Positions 33,817-41,895 of a stretch of DNA of 64,000 bases are shown here, in pieces. Positions within the stretch are counted from its first letter, which is position 1; every line of letters begins with the position of its first letter. Made by a program: the position numbers and the translations under genes. Source of the DNA: Vulcanimicrobiota bacterium (GTDB taxonomy: Bacteria > Vulcanimicrobiota > Vulcanimicrobiia > Vulcanimicrobiales > Vulcanimicrobiaceae); assembly GCA_003151115.1 (NCBI GenBank), contig PLWS01000004.1, forward strand, positions 100,548 through 164,547, written 5' to 3'. The notes beneath the pieces were generated by a model, which was not told the DNA's origin, made no database searches, and saw only the letters and a program-made list of their open reading frames with translations.

Positions 33817-36342
33817 ATGCGGATGATTTGGCCCGCGCGTTGGAGCTGGGTCGTTCTTCCGTTGCTCGCGCTTGCTTGCGTTGCCGCGCCGGCCGGAACG
33901 CGGGCCGTCCAACTTTCGCCGCAACCGGTGCCGACACTCGTTTTGCGTTTGGGCTACAACGGCGTTGTGGTCACCGCGCAAACACCCGAGCCGCAGAATA
34001 AACTGGATCCTCCGCCGCGGCAAACGGCGGTGCGATCGGCGAGTGGCACGCACGCGGGCGGGTTTAGCTGTCCCAAGAGCGTCGTGCTGGTCGCGCCCAC
34101 ACCCGATGTTAACGGCAATCAATTTTGCGTGACGGCCTCGACCGACGCGCTGTCCATAGCGTTTGCGTCGCCTGCGGTGTTGCCGTACGCGAGCCAAAAA
34201 ACCGTGACGTGTACGCAACTGCGCGGCGCTTCAGCGAATCCGGCGCTTTCAAGCGCGCTGGTGCGCATCGGACGCGCGCGGACCGAGAAGGATACCATCG
34301 CCTACGACGGCGCCCGCGCGCAATGCGATTTCAATGCGGGATTCGGTTACGCGTACGCGGTCGAGAAGCAAAGCGGCGCGGCGCCGGTCGCGGCAAACGA
34401 AAAAAACGTGACGCGCACGCTCAGCATTCCGTGGGATCTGCTGCACCTCGATGGCGATTCGCGGTCGATCATGTTACAAACGGGCGGATACGAGTTCCTC
34501 ATTCCGCTGCAGGTTTTTCAGGGCAGCGTTTCGATCTCGACCGACTACGCACCGTACGTGCGTTTATCGACGCCGGTTCCATCGGGCGGTGCCGCACCGC
34601 TGCGAGCGCGCGACGTGGAATTGAACGTCGCGTTCAGTCCAAACCGCCATCACATGCTGGCCGCATCGTTTGCGCAAAACCAAAGCACCATCTCGGTTCA
34701 GCGCGCACTCTCCAACGCGCTCAGCCTCGCGCCGGTATCGCTCGGCGGGCCGGCGCGGATGACGGTCGGCCAAGACTTGCAGACGCAAAGCCAGACGCTC
34801 TTTACGTTTCTGCAGCCCAGTAATTTCCTAGAAGACCAAAGTGTGAAATCGCTCTTCGATTCGACGCCGTTCTCCGTCAATAAACTCAGCAGCCTCTCGG
34901 CCGGATACGCGTACGGGTTTTCATCGGATCCGTTTACGGCCGGCGCATTTTACGGCGTGCAGTCGGCGGGATCGTATAACGGCGGCGCGACGGCCACGTT
35001 CATCTTGACGACGCCGGTGCCCAGCCCCGAACCCGCGCCGGCGTTCGCGCGTCAACCGACCGCCGCGAACGCACCCGAGCACGTGGCGCTGCACCCACCG
35101 GCACCGCCCGGGCCGTTCTTTGAATCGGGGACCGCGAGTACGCCGCCCTTCGAACTCTCGTTCATCAACGCATTTAATGGAAGCAGGGGGACGCGAGACG
35201 CGATCGACGCGCTGGCGTTCGAAGCCCACGTCTATCACAATCAATCGCGCAGCGGCGCCGAATACTATGCGCAGACGTTTAATATCTTCGGGCGTTTGGA
35301 GCACGATTTCCGGACGCCGGCGGGAACTGCGCCAGGCTCGATCGGCGAGTTCGCCGGGCAGTCGGCGACCTTTACCTCGGGAAGTTCGGACGAGCGCGGT
35401 TCGCATTATTTTCAGTTGCGCGAAACGATCGGCGCGCAAATGAACGACCGCTTTTTTGCGCCGTCATCGGGAACCGTGAGTTGGCTGGCGCCGCTGAGCG
35501 GGCCGATGGCGCACCTGACCGCGGCGTTTGCCGCAGGGAAGACGGGGCGCTATTACGCGCTCGATTTGCTGGGATTCCGCCTGACGAACAGCGCCGGCGA
35601 TCTAGCGGCGCAAGAAGGCTGGCAGGTGACGATTCCGGTGGCCGGCCCGGGCTGGCTGCTCTCGGGCGGTTCGCTGACGCAGACGGTGAGCGATCGCATC
35701 GCCGCGATCAATCAAGGGTTAATTTCGGGTTACGCGCAGGCGATCGCGCAGGTGCCGAATCCACAGATCCGTCCGCAGCATTTGGCCAACGTCTCGGTGC
35801 TCTCGCCGTGGCTGAGCGCGGGGCGCTGGCAGCTCGAACTTGCGGGCGGTTACAACACCGGCACGGTAACGGCGTGCGGCGCGACCATCAGCGCAAAATC
35901 GACCACCTACCAATGTTTGACCGTGCTCGACAGCCGGGCGGTGGGCGGAATTGCGTTGCGCGACGGTGCGCTACTTTTAGGCGCAACCGATACGTCGATT
36001 CAGTCGGGCAGCATTTCGGCGGGCGATGCGGCGCGCGGCATCGGCACGTCGGGCGGATTGCCGGGCGCGGTGACCGGTTACATCAGCTTTACCGGTTGTC
36101 CACAAATCTCGGCCGCATATGCCAACGCCGCGATGGTCAGCGGCATTCCGTTTCCGCAGCAAGGCTCGACATTTTCAAGTCAGTTGGATTGGCCGCTCGC
36201 AGCCGGAAACGAGCGGTTCGATATCGTGCTCGGCTATTTCAACGAACGCGCGCTGGCCAACGCGAGTTTTAACGATTCCGGCTTTGCCGCCGTATTGCGA
36301 CTCGGCACGACGTTTCATCCGGCACTTCGCTGCGGCAAATGA
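33817..36342 (+). CDS. Large exported protein, possibly an outer-membrane barrel
   Basis: 841 residues with a signal peptide (VVLPLLALACVAAPAG). No named family recognised. Alternating polar/aromatic strands (ALDLLGFRLTNSAG; ERFDIVLGYFNERAL; FAAVLRLGTTFHPAL) over the C-terminal half look like beta-barrel strands. A proline-rich linker lies at about 395-440. Paired cysteines suggest exposure outside the cytoplasm. Start MRMIW at 33817; ATG 33823 is the alternative. The divergent partner is the trypsin-Sel1 protein. Confidence 0.6.
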   Translation: MRMIWPARWSWVVLPLLALACVAAPAGTRAVQLSPQPVPTLVLRLGYNGVVVTAQTPEPQNKLDPPPRQTAVRSASGTHAGGFSCPKSVVLVAPTPDVNGNQFCVTASTDALSIAFASPAVLPYASQKTVTCTQLRGASANPALSSALVRIGRARTEKDTIAYDGARAQCDFNAGFGYAYAVEKQSGAAPVAANEKNVTRTLSIPWDLLHLDGDSRSIMLQTGGYEFLIPLQVFQGSVSISTDYAPYVRLSTPVPSGGAAPLRARDVELNVAFSPNRHHMLAASFAQNQSTISVQRALSNALSLAPVSLGGPARMTVGQDLQTQSQTLFTFLQPSNFLEDQSVKSLFDSTPFSVNKLSSLSAGYAYGFSSDPFTAGAFYGVQSAGSYNGGATATFILTTPVPSPEPAPAFARQPTAANAPEHVALHPPAPPGPFFESGTASTPPFELSFINAFNGSRGTRDAIDALAFEAHVYHNQSRSGAEYYAQTFNIFGRLEHDFRTPAGTAPGSIGEFAGQSATFTSGSSDERGSHYFQLRETIGAQMNDRFFAPSSGTVSWLAPLSGPMAHLTAAFAAGKTGRYYALDLLGFRLTNSAGDLAAQEGWQVTIPVAGPGWLLSGGSLTQTVSDRIAAINQGLISGYAQAIAQVPNPQIRPQHLANVSVLSPWLSAGRWQLELAGGYNTGTVTACGATISAKSTTYQCLTVLDSRAVGGIALRDGALLLGATDTSIQSGSISAGDAARGIGTSGGLPGAVTGYISFTGCPQISAAYANAAMVSGIPFPQQGSTFSSQLDWPLAAGNERFDIVLGYFNERALANASFNDSGFAAVLRLGTTFHPALRCGK

Positions 36343-36349
36343 CAAGCTC

Positions 36350-36479
36350 ATGCGGGCCTCGGCTACGCTCGGCCGTGGTTCGTCCTTCGACAAACTCAGG
36401 ATGACATCGGCATCGAAGATGCCCTGCTCAGGATGACAACTTGTGAAGCGTTCTGCCGCGCCGTCGCGCGGCTTGACAA
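36350..36479 (+). repeat. Intergenic modular repeat cluster
   Basis: GGCCTCGGCTACGCTCGGCC, CCTTCGACAAACTCAGGATG, hairpin GGCATC-GAA-GATGCC with a second CTCAGGATGACA tail, and a GCGTTCTGCCGCGCC/GCGCGGCTTGACA module next to the dacB stop. Confidence 0.82.
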
Positions 36480-38036
36480 CTAGTACCCTTGTTGGATGGC
36501 CGCCGCGATCGACGAGAGATCGTGGTCGGCGGTGAACAGTGCTTGCGCGAAGTTGTTCCCGGCGATCGGAACGTCATTGAGAAAGACGGCGTAGACGAGT
36601 TTCCGGCCGCTCTTGGCGTCGATGTACCCGACTTCAGTTTTTGCATAGAGAAGCGCCTGGCCGTCGGGCGATCCGCCTACGCGCGTTCCGTCTTTGGCGC
36701 GAATGTGGCCGGCGACCGGCGTGCCGGTTTGGTTTTCGGCTTGCGTGCCGTCGACGCCCATGATCGACATGCCGTCGTGAATGTAGTGCCCCCACGTCGT
36801 GTGCATGAGGTTTTGCAGCAACGCGCTTTCATCGTCCGGCGAGGTACGGCCGGCATCGACCGAACCGGCTCCGTCGTATGGAATTGTGCTGGCGGGTGAG
36901 ACGCCGAGCGCGGTGATCGCCTTCAACTCGAAGTTGAGGCCGTCGGGACAGTCGTGGCTGCCGGTCTTGAGCGCGACCAGGCAGACCATTAAATCGGCAC
37001 CGCGGTTGTAACTGACCTTGAGGATGACTTTGACGAACTCCGAGAGCGGCGGCGAAACGCGTTCGGCGACTTTTCGTGCGCTCGAATACGCCGCTGTGCG
37101 CGGTAAAAGTTGCGCGGGATTTTCGCCGGCCGGATTTGCACTTACGGAAACGCCGGCGCGCCGAAGCTCTTCGATGAACGCGGTGCGCGCGAAATCGGCG
37201 GGCTTCGGGACCTGCCAAATCGCGAGGCTCGGTTTAGCGCCGGCGGCGACCGTTCCCGTGATCGTCAGCACGCCGTTCGCGCCGGCTTGGACGGCGAGTG
37301 GTGTCGTTTTGGCTTTGGCGGCGACGGTTGTAACGTTTGAAACGACGCGCAGGCCGGCGATTTTCGGACGCCAGTCGACGGCGGGGGCTTCGCCGGGGTC
37401 GGTTGGCGTGACGGTGATGTCGACGACGTTTTCATTGATCCAAATCGGCGAGATCTTGCCGTCAGGCCAGCCGTCGTACGTATTGAAGAGGCGGTCGTCG
37501 ATGGCGACGTCGCGCACCGCGCGAATCCCCGAAGCGCGCACCTGCGCGGCGAGCGCGCGCAAACCCGCAAGCGGATCGGAATTCTTCAGAAGCGCGGGCC
37601 CCGGCAGCCCCGTGTCGGCGTAGTTGTGATCGATCTCAGGGAAGCTGTTGAACGCGAGTGAGCCGTCAGGCCGATCGCGCAGGCCCAGACTGAAGTCACC
37701 CGATGCGACCAGTATCAGATTTCCGTTGATGGCGTAAACCGGCGTGCGGAAACGGTAGTTCGGGCCGTAGCCTTCGAGTGCGGCCGACGTGCTGAACGTC
37801 TTCATGATCGATCCGGGCACGAACATCTTGCTTGCGTCGCGATCGATGAGCCGTTCGCCGGTCGAGAGGTCGAACACGGCAACGGCGAGCCGGCTGTGCG
37901 CATATGCGGGCTTGGAGACGACGTTTGAGATGGCGGTCGCGACGCTCGCGGGCATCGAGCGCTCCGGCGCCGCATTATTGCATGCAGGTGTCGTTAGTAC
38001 TGCAAGAAGCGCCAGCGGCAGAATGAATCGCTGCAC
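36480..38036 (-). CDS. dacB: D-alanyl-D-alanine carboxypeptidase / PBP4 family (S13)
   Basis: 518 residues. Trims or opens peptidoglycan peptide cross-links in the periplasm. Signal with possible lipobox (TTPACNN); active-site PGSIMKT (Ser76, Lys79) and SYNRG (near residue 341). The third motif, normally KTG, reads AKDGTR (near 446), an unusual Asp substitution that could alter activity. GTG start only 3 nt after the upstream stop, so it is coupled to the duplicated-domain protein at 38040. Confidence 0.9.
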   Translation of the reverse strand: MQRFILPLALLAVLTTPACNNAAPERSMPASVATAISNVVSKPAYAHSRLAVAVFDLSTGERLIDRDASKMFVPGSIMKTFSTSAALEGYGPNYRFRTPVYAINGNLILVASGDFSLGLRDRPDGSLAFNSFPEIDHNYADTGLPGPALLKNSDPLAGLRALAAQVRASGIRAVRDVAIDDRLFNTYDGWPDGKISPIWINENVVDITVTPTDPGEAPAVDWRPKIAGLRVVSNVTTVAAKAKTTPLAVQAGANGVLTITGTVAAGAKPSLAIWQVPKPADFARTAFIEELRRAGVSVSANPAGENPAQLLPRTAAYSSARKVAERVSPPLSEFVKVILKVSYNRGADLMVCLVALKTGSHDCPDGLNFELKAITALGVSPASTIPYDGAGSVDAGRTSPDDESALLQNLMHTTWGHYIHDGMSIMGVDGTQAENQTGTPVAGHIRAKDGTRVGGSPDGQALLYAKTEVGYIDAKSGRKLVYAVFLNDVPIAGNNFAQALFTADHDLSSIAAAIQQGY

Positions 38037-38039
38037 GGA

Positions 38040-38645
38040 CTAGTTGGTGCCCCGCGTCCAGTGCGTGGAGTTGCTCCAGTCGATTCGCCACAGATCATGC
38101 GAGAGATGCCCGTCGATTTCCGTTATTCCCCAGCGGGTTTTCATCTGGCGCGGATTCACAAAGGAGCCGGTTGCGGTTTGACCGCTCGCATTTGTCAGCG
38201 TTAGCGAGGTGCCATGCTGGCGGATGTGACAGCGCTTGGAAGGGTCTCCGCTCTCGTACCAGGTGCCGCTGATATCCGGCAGTGCGCCGGTGGTCGAACC
38301 GCCGCGTGTCCAATAAGTGGAGTTGCTCCACAGAATCGTGTCGAGGCTAGGTGAGATGCGGCCTTCGATTTGGGTCTGCGGCCCCATCGATGTGTAGGCC
38401 GACATCGGCCAGCTGGTCGTGATGCGGCTCGGATCCACGAATGAGCCCGTCGCGGCTTGGCCTCGCTCGTTGGTTAGCGTAATCGAGTTGCCGCTTTGAC
38501 GGATCTCGCAGCGCTTCGAATGGTCGCCACCCGAATACCACGTTCCGCTGATGTTGGGCAGCGTGGCCGCGTTTGCTGTCGCGGACGGCCCCATGAAAAA
38601 CGCCATGCACGCGAGCGTGGAAATAACCGCTACGACACGCTTCAT
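38040..38645 (-). CDS. Exported protein with two copies of a ~75-residue domain
   Basis: 201 residues. Signal peptide from ATG 38645, preceded by GGAGG 7 nt upstream. The mature protein is an internal duplication: LPNISGTWYSGGDHSKRCEI / LPDISGTWYESGDPSKRCHI, then LTLTNxxGQxATGSFV and a closing WSNSTxWTRG. Each copy has one Cys. I do not recognise the domain; the SGTWY opening recalls small lipocalin-like beta folds. It is cotranscribed with, and 3 nt upstream of, the PBP4-like gene, so a cell-wall role is plausible. Confidence 0.72.
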   Translation of the reverse strand: MKRVVAVISTLACMAFFMGPSATANAATLPNISGTWYSGGDHSKRCEIRQSGNSITLTNERGQAATGSFVDPSRITTSWPMSAYTSMGPQTQIEGRISPSLDTILWSNSTYWTRGGSTTGALPDISGTWYESGDPSKRCHIRQHGTSLTLTNASGQTATGSFVNPRQMKTRWGITEIDGHLSHDLWRIDWSNSTHWTRGTN

Positions 38646-38689
38646 TAATGCCTCCGCTGCGCTATTCATTGGGGCTGCCCCGCGGGCCT

Positions 38690-38758
38690 CGGCGCGCTTC
38701 GCTCGCTCGGCCGTGGTTCGACCGGCGGCGCCTCATGGCGCCTGCTCACCATGACAAT
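38690..38758 (+). repeat. Intergenic modular repeat cluster
   Basis: GGCCTCGGCGCGCTTCGCTC, GGTTCGACCGGCGGCGCC-TCAT-GGCGCC hairpin and tail GCTCACCATGACA, followed by GGTCGACGCGCCTAA, which is also found before 44646. Confidence 0.8.
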
Positions 38759-38784
38759 ACGGTCGACGCGCCTAAACACCGGGC

Positions 38785-41700
38785 ATGAAGCGTCTTTTTG
38801 CCATCGTCCTTTCCGCTATTTTTATCTCCCCCGTTTTCGTTTCGCCGCGAGCCACGCGGGCCGCAAGCCCGGCGACGCCCGAGACGGCGAGCGTCACGCA
38901 GAAGCTCATGAGCAAACTGCAGTGGCGCATGATCGGACCGTTCATCGGAGGGCGTGTCGTCGCAATCGCCGGCGTGCCGAGCGAGCCGAGTTTGTTCTAC
39001 ATGGGCGGCGTGCAAGGCGGCGTGTGGCGCAGCAGCAATTACGGAATGACTTGGGAGAACATCACCGACGGCCAAACCGCAATGATGAACGGATACAGCA
39101 TCGGCGCGCTTGCGGTTGCGCCGGGAAATCCGAAGGTTATCTACGCAGGCACCGGCGAGTCGGACCCGCGCGGTGATTTCGCAACCGGCGACGGCATTTA
39201 CAAGACGACCGATGCCGGAAAGACTTGGCACTACGCGGGACTGCGCGACACGCACACGACGACGGCGCTAGCGATCGATCCTCGCGATTCAAATATCGTC
39301 TACGCAAGTTCGCTCGGGCACGTGTTCGCGCCGAATGCCGAACGCGGCGTCTTTAAAACCGCCGATGGCGGAGCAACGTGGAGCAAAGTGCTCTTCGTCG
39401 ACGATAACACTGGCGCGAACGACGTCGTAATGGATGTGCGCAATCCGAACGTGCTGTATGCCGCGATGTGGCAAGCTGCGCGCAAGCCCTGGAACTTCAC
39501 CAGCGGCGGTCCGGGAAGCGGTCTTTACAAAACGAGCGACGCGGGCGCGCATTGGAGCAAGATTTCAAACAACCCCGGATTCGCGACGGGTTTGCTCGGC
39601 AAGATCGGCGTGAGCGTCTCGGCGCGCGACGGGCGCAGCGTCTATGCGATCGTGCAGGCGCAGAGCGGCGGCGTCTTTCATTCGACTGACGGCGGCGCGA
39701 CATGGAAGCGGGTGAACAGCGAGATGAAGCTGCGCCAGCGCGCTTTCTATTACACGGCCATCTACGCCGATCCGACCGATGCGAAAGTTGCCTACGCGCC
39801 GCAGGTGGACGGCGTCTTCAAAACGACCGACAGCGGCAAAACATGGAAGGCGATCACGCGGCCGGGCGATCATCACATCATTTGGATCAATCCGCGCAAT
39901 CCGAAGATTTTGCTCGAGGGCGATGATGGCGGCGCGATGGTCTCGGTCGACGGCGGCAAGACGTGGAGCTCGAAACAAAATCAGCCGACCGACCAATTCT
40001 ACAAAGTCGCGATCGACAAGCAGTTCCCGTTTCACGTGTACGGTGCTTCGCAAGATCACGGGGCGTTTGAAGGACCGAGCGCATCGAGCGAAGGCCTGGG
40101 CATCGGCGCGTGGCACAACGTGGCGCTCGGCGAGAGCACGTGGGTGGCGCCCGATCCGAACAATCCCTACGTCACCTACGGCAGCGGGTACCAAAGTTCG
40201 ATGGCGCGTTTCAATCGCGAGACGGGCGAGCAGAAGAACGTGAGTCCGTGGCCCAAGTACACGTCAGGTGTCTCGTCGGCGGAGAGCAAATTCCGGTTCG
40301 GCTGGACGCATCCGATCTTTTTCTCGCCGTCCAAACCGCACGAGCTGCTGGTGGCGGGCAATGTCGTCTTCAAGAGCGACGATTACGGCGAACGCTGGCA
40401 GCAGATCAGCCCCGATCTCACGCGCAACGATCCGAGCACCGAAGGTCCGACCGGCGGCCCGATTAATTTCGATCAGACCGGCGTCGAGACGTTTCCCGAT
40501 ATTTCGTCGCTGGCTGTTTCGCCGCTAACGCCCGATCTGATGTGGGCGGGATCGGCCGACGGGTTGGTGCACGTCACAACCGATTCGGGCGCGCATTGGA
40601 AGCTCGTCACGCCGCCGGAGTTGCCGCAGTGGGCGCAGATCAGCACGATCGAGCCGTCGCACGTGTCGGCCGGAACCGCGTATTTGTCGGCGTCGCGCTA
40701 TCAGTGGGACGACTTCCATCCCTACGTTTATAAGACGGTGGATTACGGCGCGCACTGGAGCGCGCTGATCGACGGTTTGCCGGACGATCAATATGTGTTC
40801 GCGGTCCGTCAGGATCCGCGCGATCCGCGCGTGCTCTTCGCGGGAACGCGAAGCACGATTTACGTGAGTTTCAACGGCGGCGGCAACTGGCAGCCGCTGA
40901 CGCTCAATCTGCCCTACGTGCAGGTGCGCGATATCGCGATCGATGCGCGGCAGGGCGATGTCGTGGTTGCGACGCATGGACGCTCGTTTTGGATCTTGGA
41001 TAACCTCAGCGTGATCGAGCAGCTCGCCAATGGCGCCAGCGGTTCGCCGTTGCTCTTCGCGCCGGAAACGGCGTGGCTGACGCATGCGTACGGCGGCGGA
41101 TTTGCCAGAGGGGGCTCGGGGCAGGGGCCGACGTACGGCACAAGCGTGTTCTTCAACGTGCCGCCGGATTACAACGGCACGACGCCGATGACGCTCGCGT
41201 TTATGGATGCAAACGGACGTACCGTCCGTAGCTTCAATTTGCATTTTCACAACAAGAAAGAGAAGAAGCCGTCGGCGCAGCAGCTCGCCAACATGGACGA
41301 GGCGCAGATCATGGCGCACGATTTGCGCCATCTGACCGCGGTCGATCCGGGGATGAATCTGTTCGTGTGGGATATGCGTTACCCGCCGGCGACCGAAGCG
41401 CGCGGTGTGCAAGCGTTCGGGACGGATGATTTCTCCGACACGCTCGACGGGCCGACGATCGTGCCGGGCAAGTACAGCGTCGTGCTGACGTACGGTGGGA
41501 AGAAGTTGCAGCAGCCGTTTCGTTTGGCGCTCGATCCGCGATTGCATCCGGCTTCCGGCGAGCTCGCGGCGAGGCTGGCGCTTTCGATGCGCATCCTGGG
41601 AACGCTCGATAGTTTGAATCGCGCGGTGAATGCGGCGGAGGCGGCGCGGGCGAGTCTGCCGGCGGCCAAACGCGCGCAAGTGGATGCCGCGCTCGCGGAC

Positions 41701-41895
41701 ATGGTGCAGTTTAACACCCATTCGAGTGAAGGCGACCTCGCCCACGAAAGCAAGATGCGCGACTATCTGGCGTTTCTGATGAACTCGCTGGATTTAGCCT
41801 ACCAGGCGCCGACGCCGGCAGAATACGCCACCTCCAACGAACTGCGCATGCAGGCCGCGGCGCAAATTGCACGTTTACGTAAGGCAATGCAATGA
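38785..41895 (+). CDS. Secreted VPS10/sortilin-like beta-propeller protein
   Basis: 1036 residues with signal peptide. Many BNR/Asp-box repeats (SxDxGxTW: TTDAGKTW, TADGGATW, STDGGATW, SVDGGKTW) give one or two multi-bladed propellers, as in sortilin-type secreted proteins often annotated as glycosyl hydrolases. The last ~250 residues, after HGRSFWILDN, are a separate domain with Lys-rich NKKEKKPSAQQLANMD. Binding role likely; enzymatic activity unproven. Its stop overlaps the prolyl oligopeptidase start by four bases. Confidence 0.85.
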   Translation: MKRLFAIVLSAIFISPVFVSPRATRAASPATPETASVTQKLMSKLQWRMIGPFIGGRVVAIAGVPSEPSLFYMGGVQGGVWRSSNYGMTWENITDGQTAMMNGYSIGALAVAPGNPKVIYAGTGESDPRGDFATGDGIYKTTDAGKTWHYAGLRDTHTTTALAIDPRDSNIVYASSLGHVFAPNAERGVFKTADGGATWSKVLFVDDNTGANDVVMDVRNPNVLYAAMWQAARKPWNFTSGGPGSGLYKTSDAGAHWSKISNNPGFATGLLGKIGVSVSARDGRSVYAIVQAQSGGVFHSTDGGATWKRVNSEMKLRQRAFYYTAIYADPTDAKVAYAPQVDGVFKTTDSGKTWKAITRPGDHHIIWINPRNPKILLEGDDGGAMVSVDGGKTWSSKQNQPTDQFYKVAIDKQFPFHVYGASQDHGAFEGPSASSEGLGIGAWHNVALGESTWVAPDPNNPYVTYGSGYQSSMARFNRETGEQKNVSPWPKYTSGVSSAESKFRFGWTHPIFFSPSKPHELLVAGNVVFKSDDYGERWQQISPDLTRNDPSTEGPTGGPINFDQTGVETFPDISSLAVSPLTPDLMWAGSADGLVHVTTDSGAHWKLVTPPELPQWAQISTIEPSHVSAGTAYLSASRYQWDDFHPYVYKTVDYGAHWSALIDGLPDDQYVFAVRQDPRDPRVLFAGTRSTIYVSFNGGGNWQPLTLNLPYVQVRDIAIDARQGDVVVATHGRSFWILDNLSVIEQLANGASGSPLLFAPETAWLTHAYGGGFARGGSGQGPTYGTSVFFNVPPDYNGTTPMTLAFMDANGRTVRSFNLHFHNKKEKKPSAQQLANMDEAQIMAHDLRHLTAVDPGMNLFVWDMRYPPATEARGVQAFGTDDFSDTLDGPTIVPGKYSVVLTYGGKKLQQPFRLALDPRLHPASGELAARLALSMRILGTLDSLNRAVNAAEAARASLPAAKRAQVDAALADMVQFNTHSSEGDLAHESKMRDYLAFLMNSLDLAYQAPTPAEYATSNELRMQAAAQIARLRKAMQ

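Noticed and set aside
40525..41745. Long minus-strand open frame (about 406 codons) within 38785-41895
   Set aside because: Arg/His-rich, no family-like blocks, and lies opposite a well-supported propeller gene; high GC produces such antisense frames.
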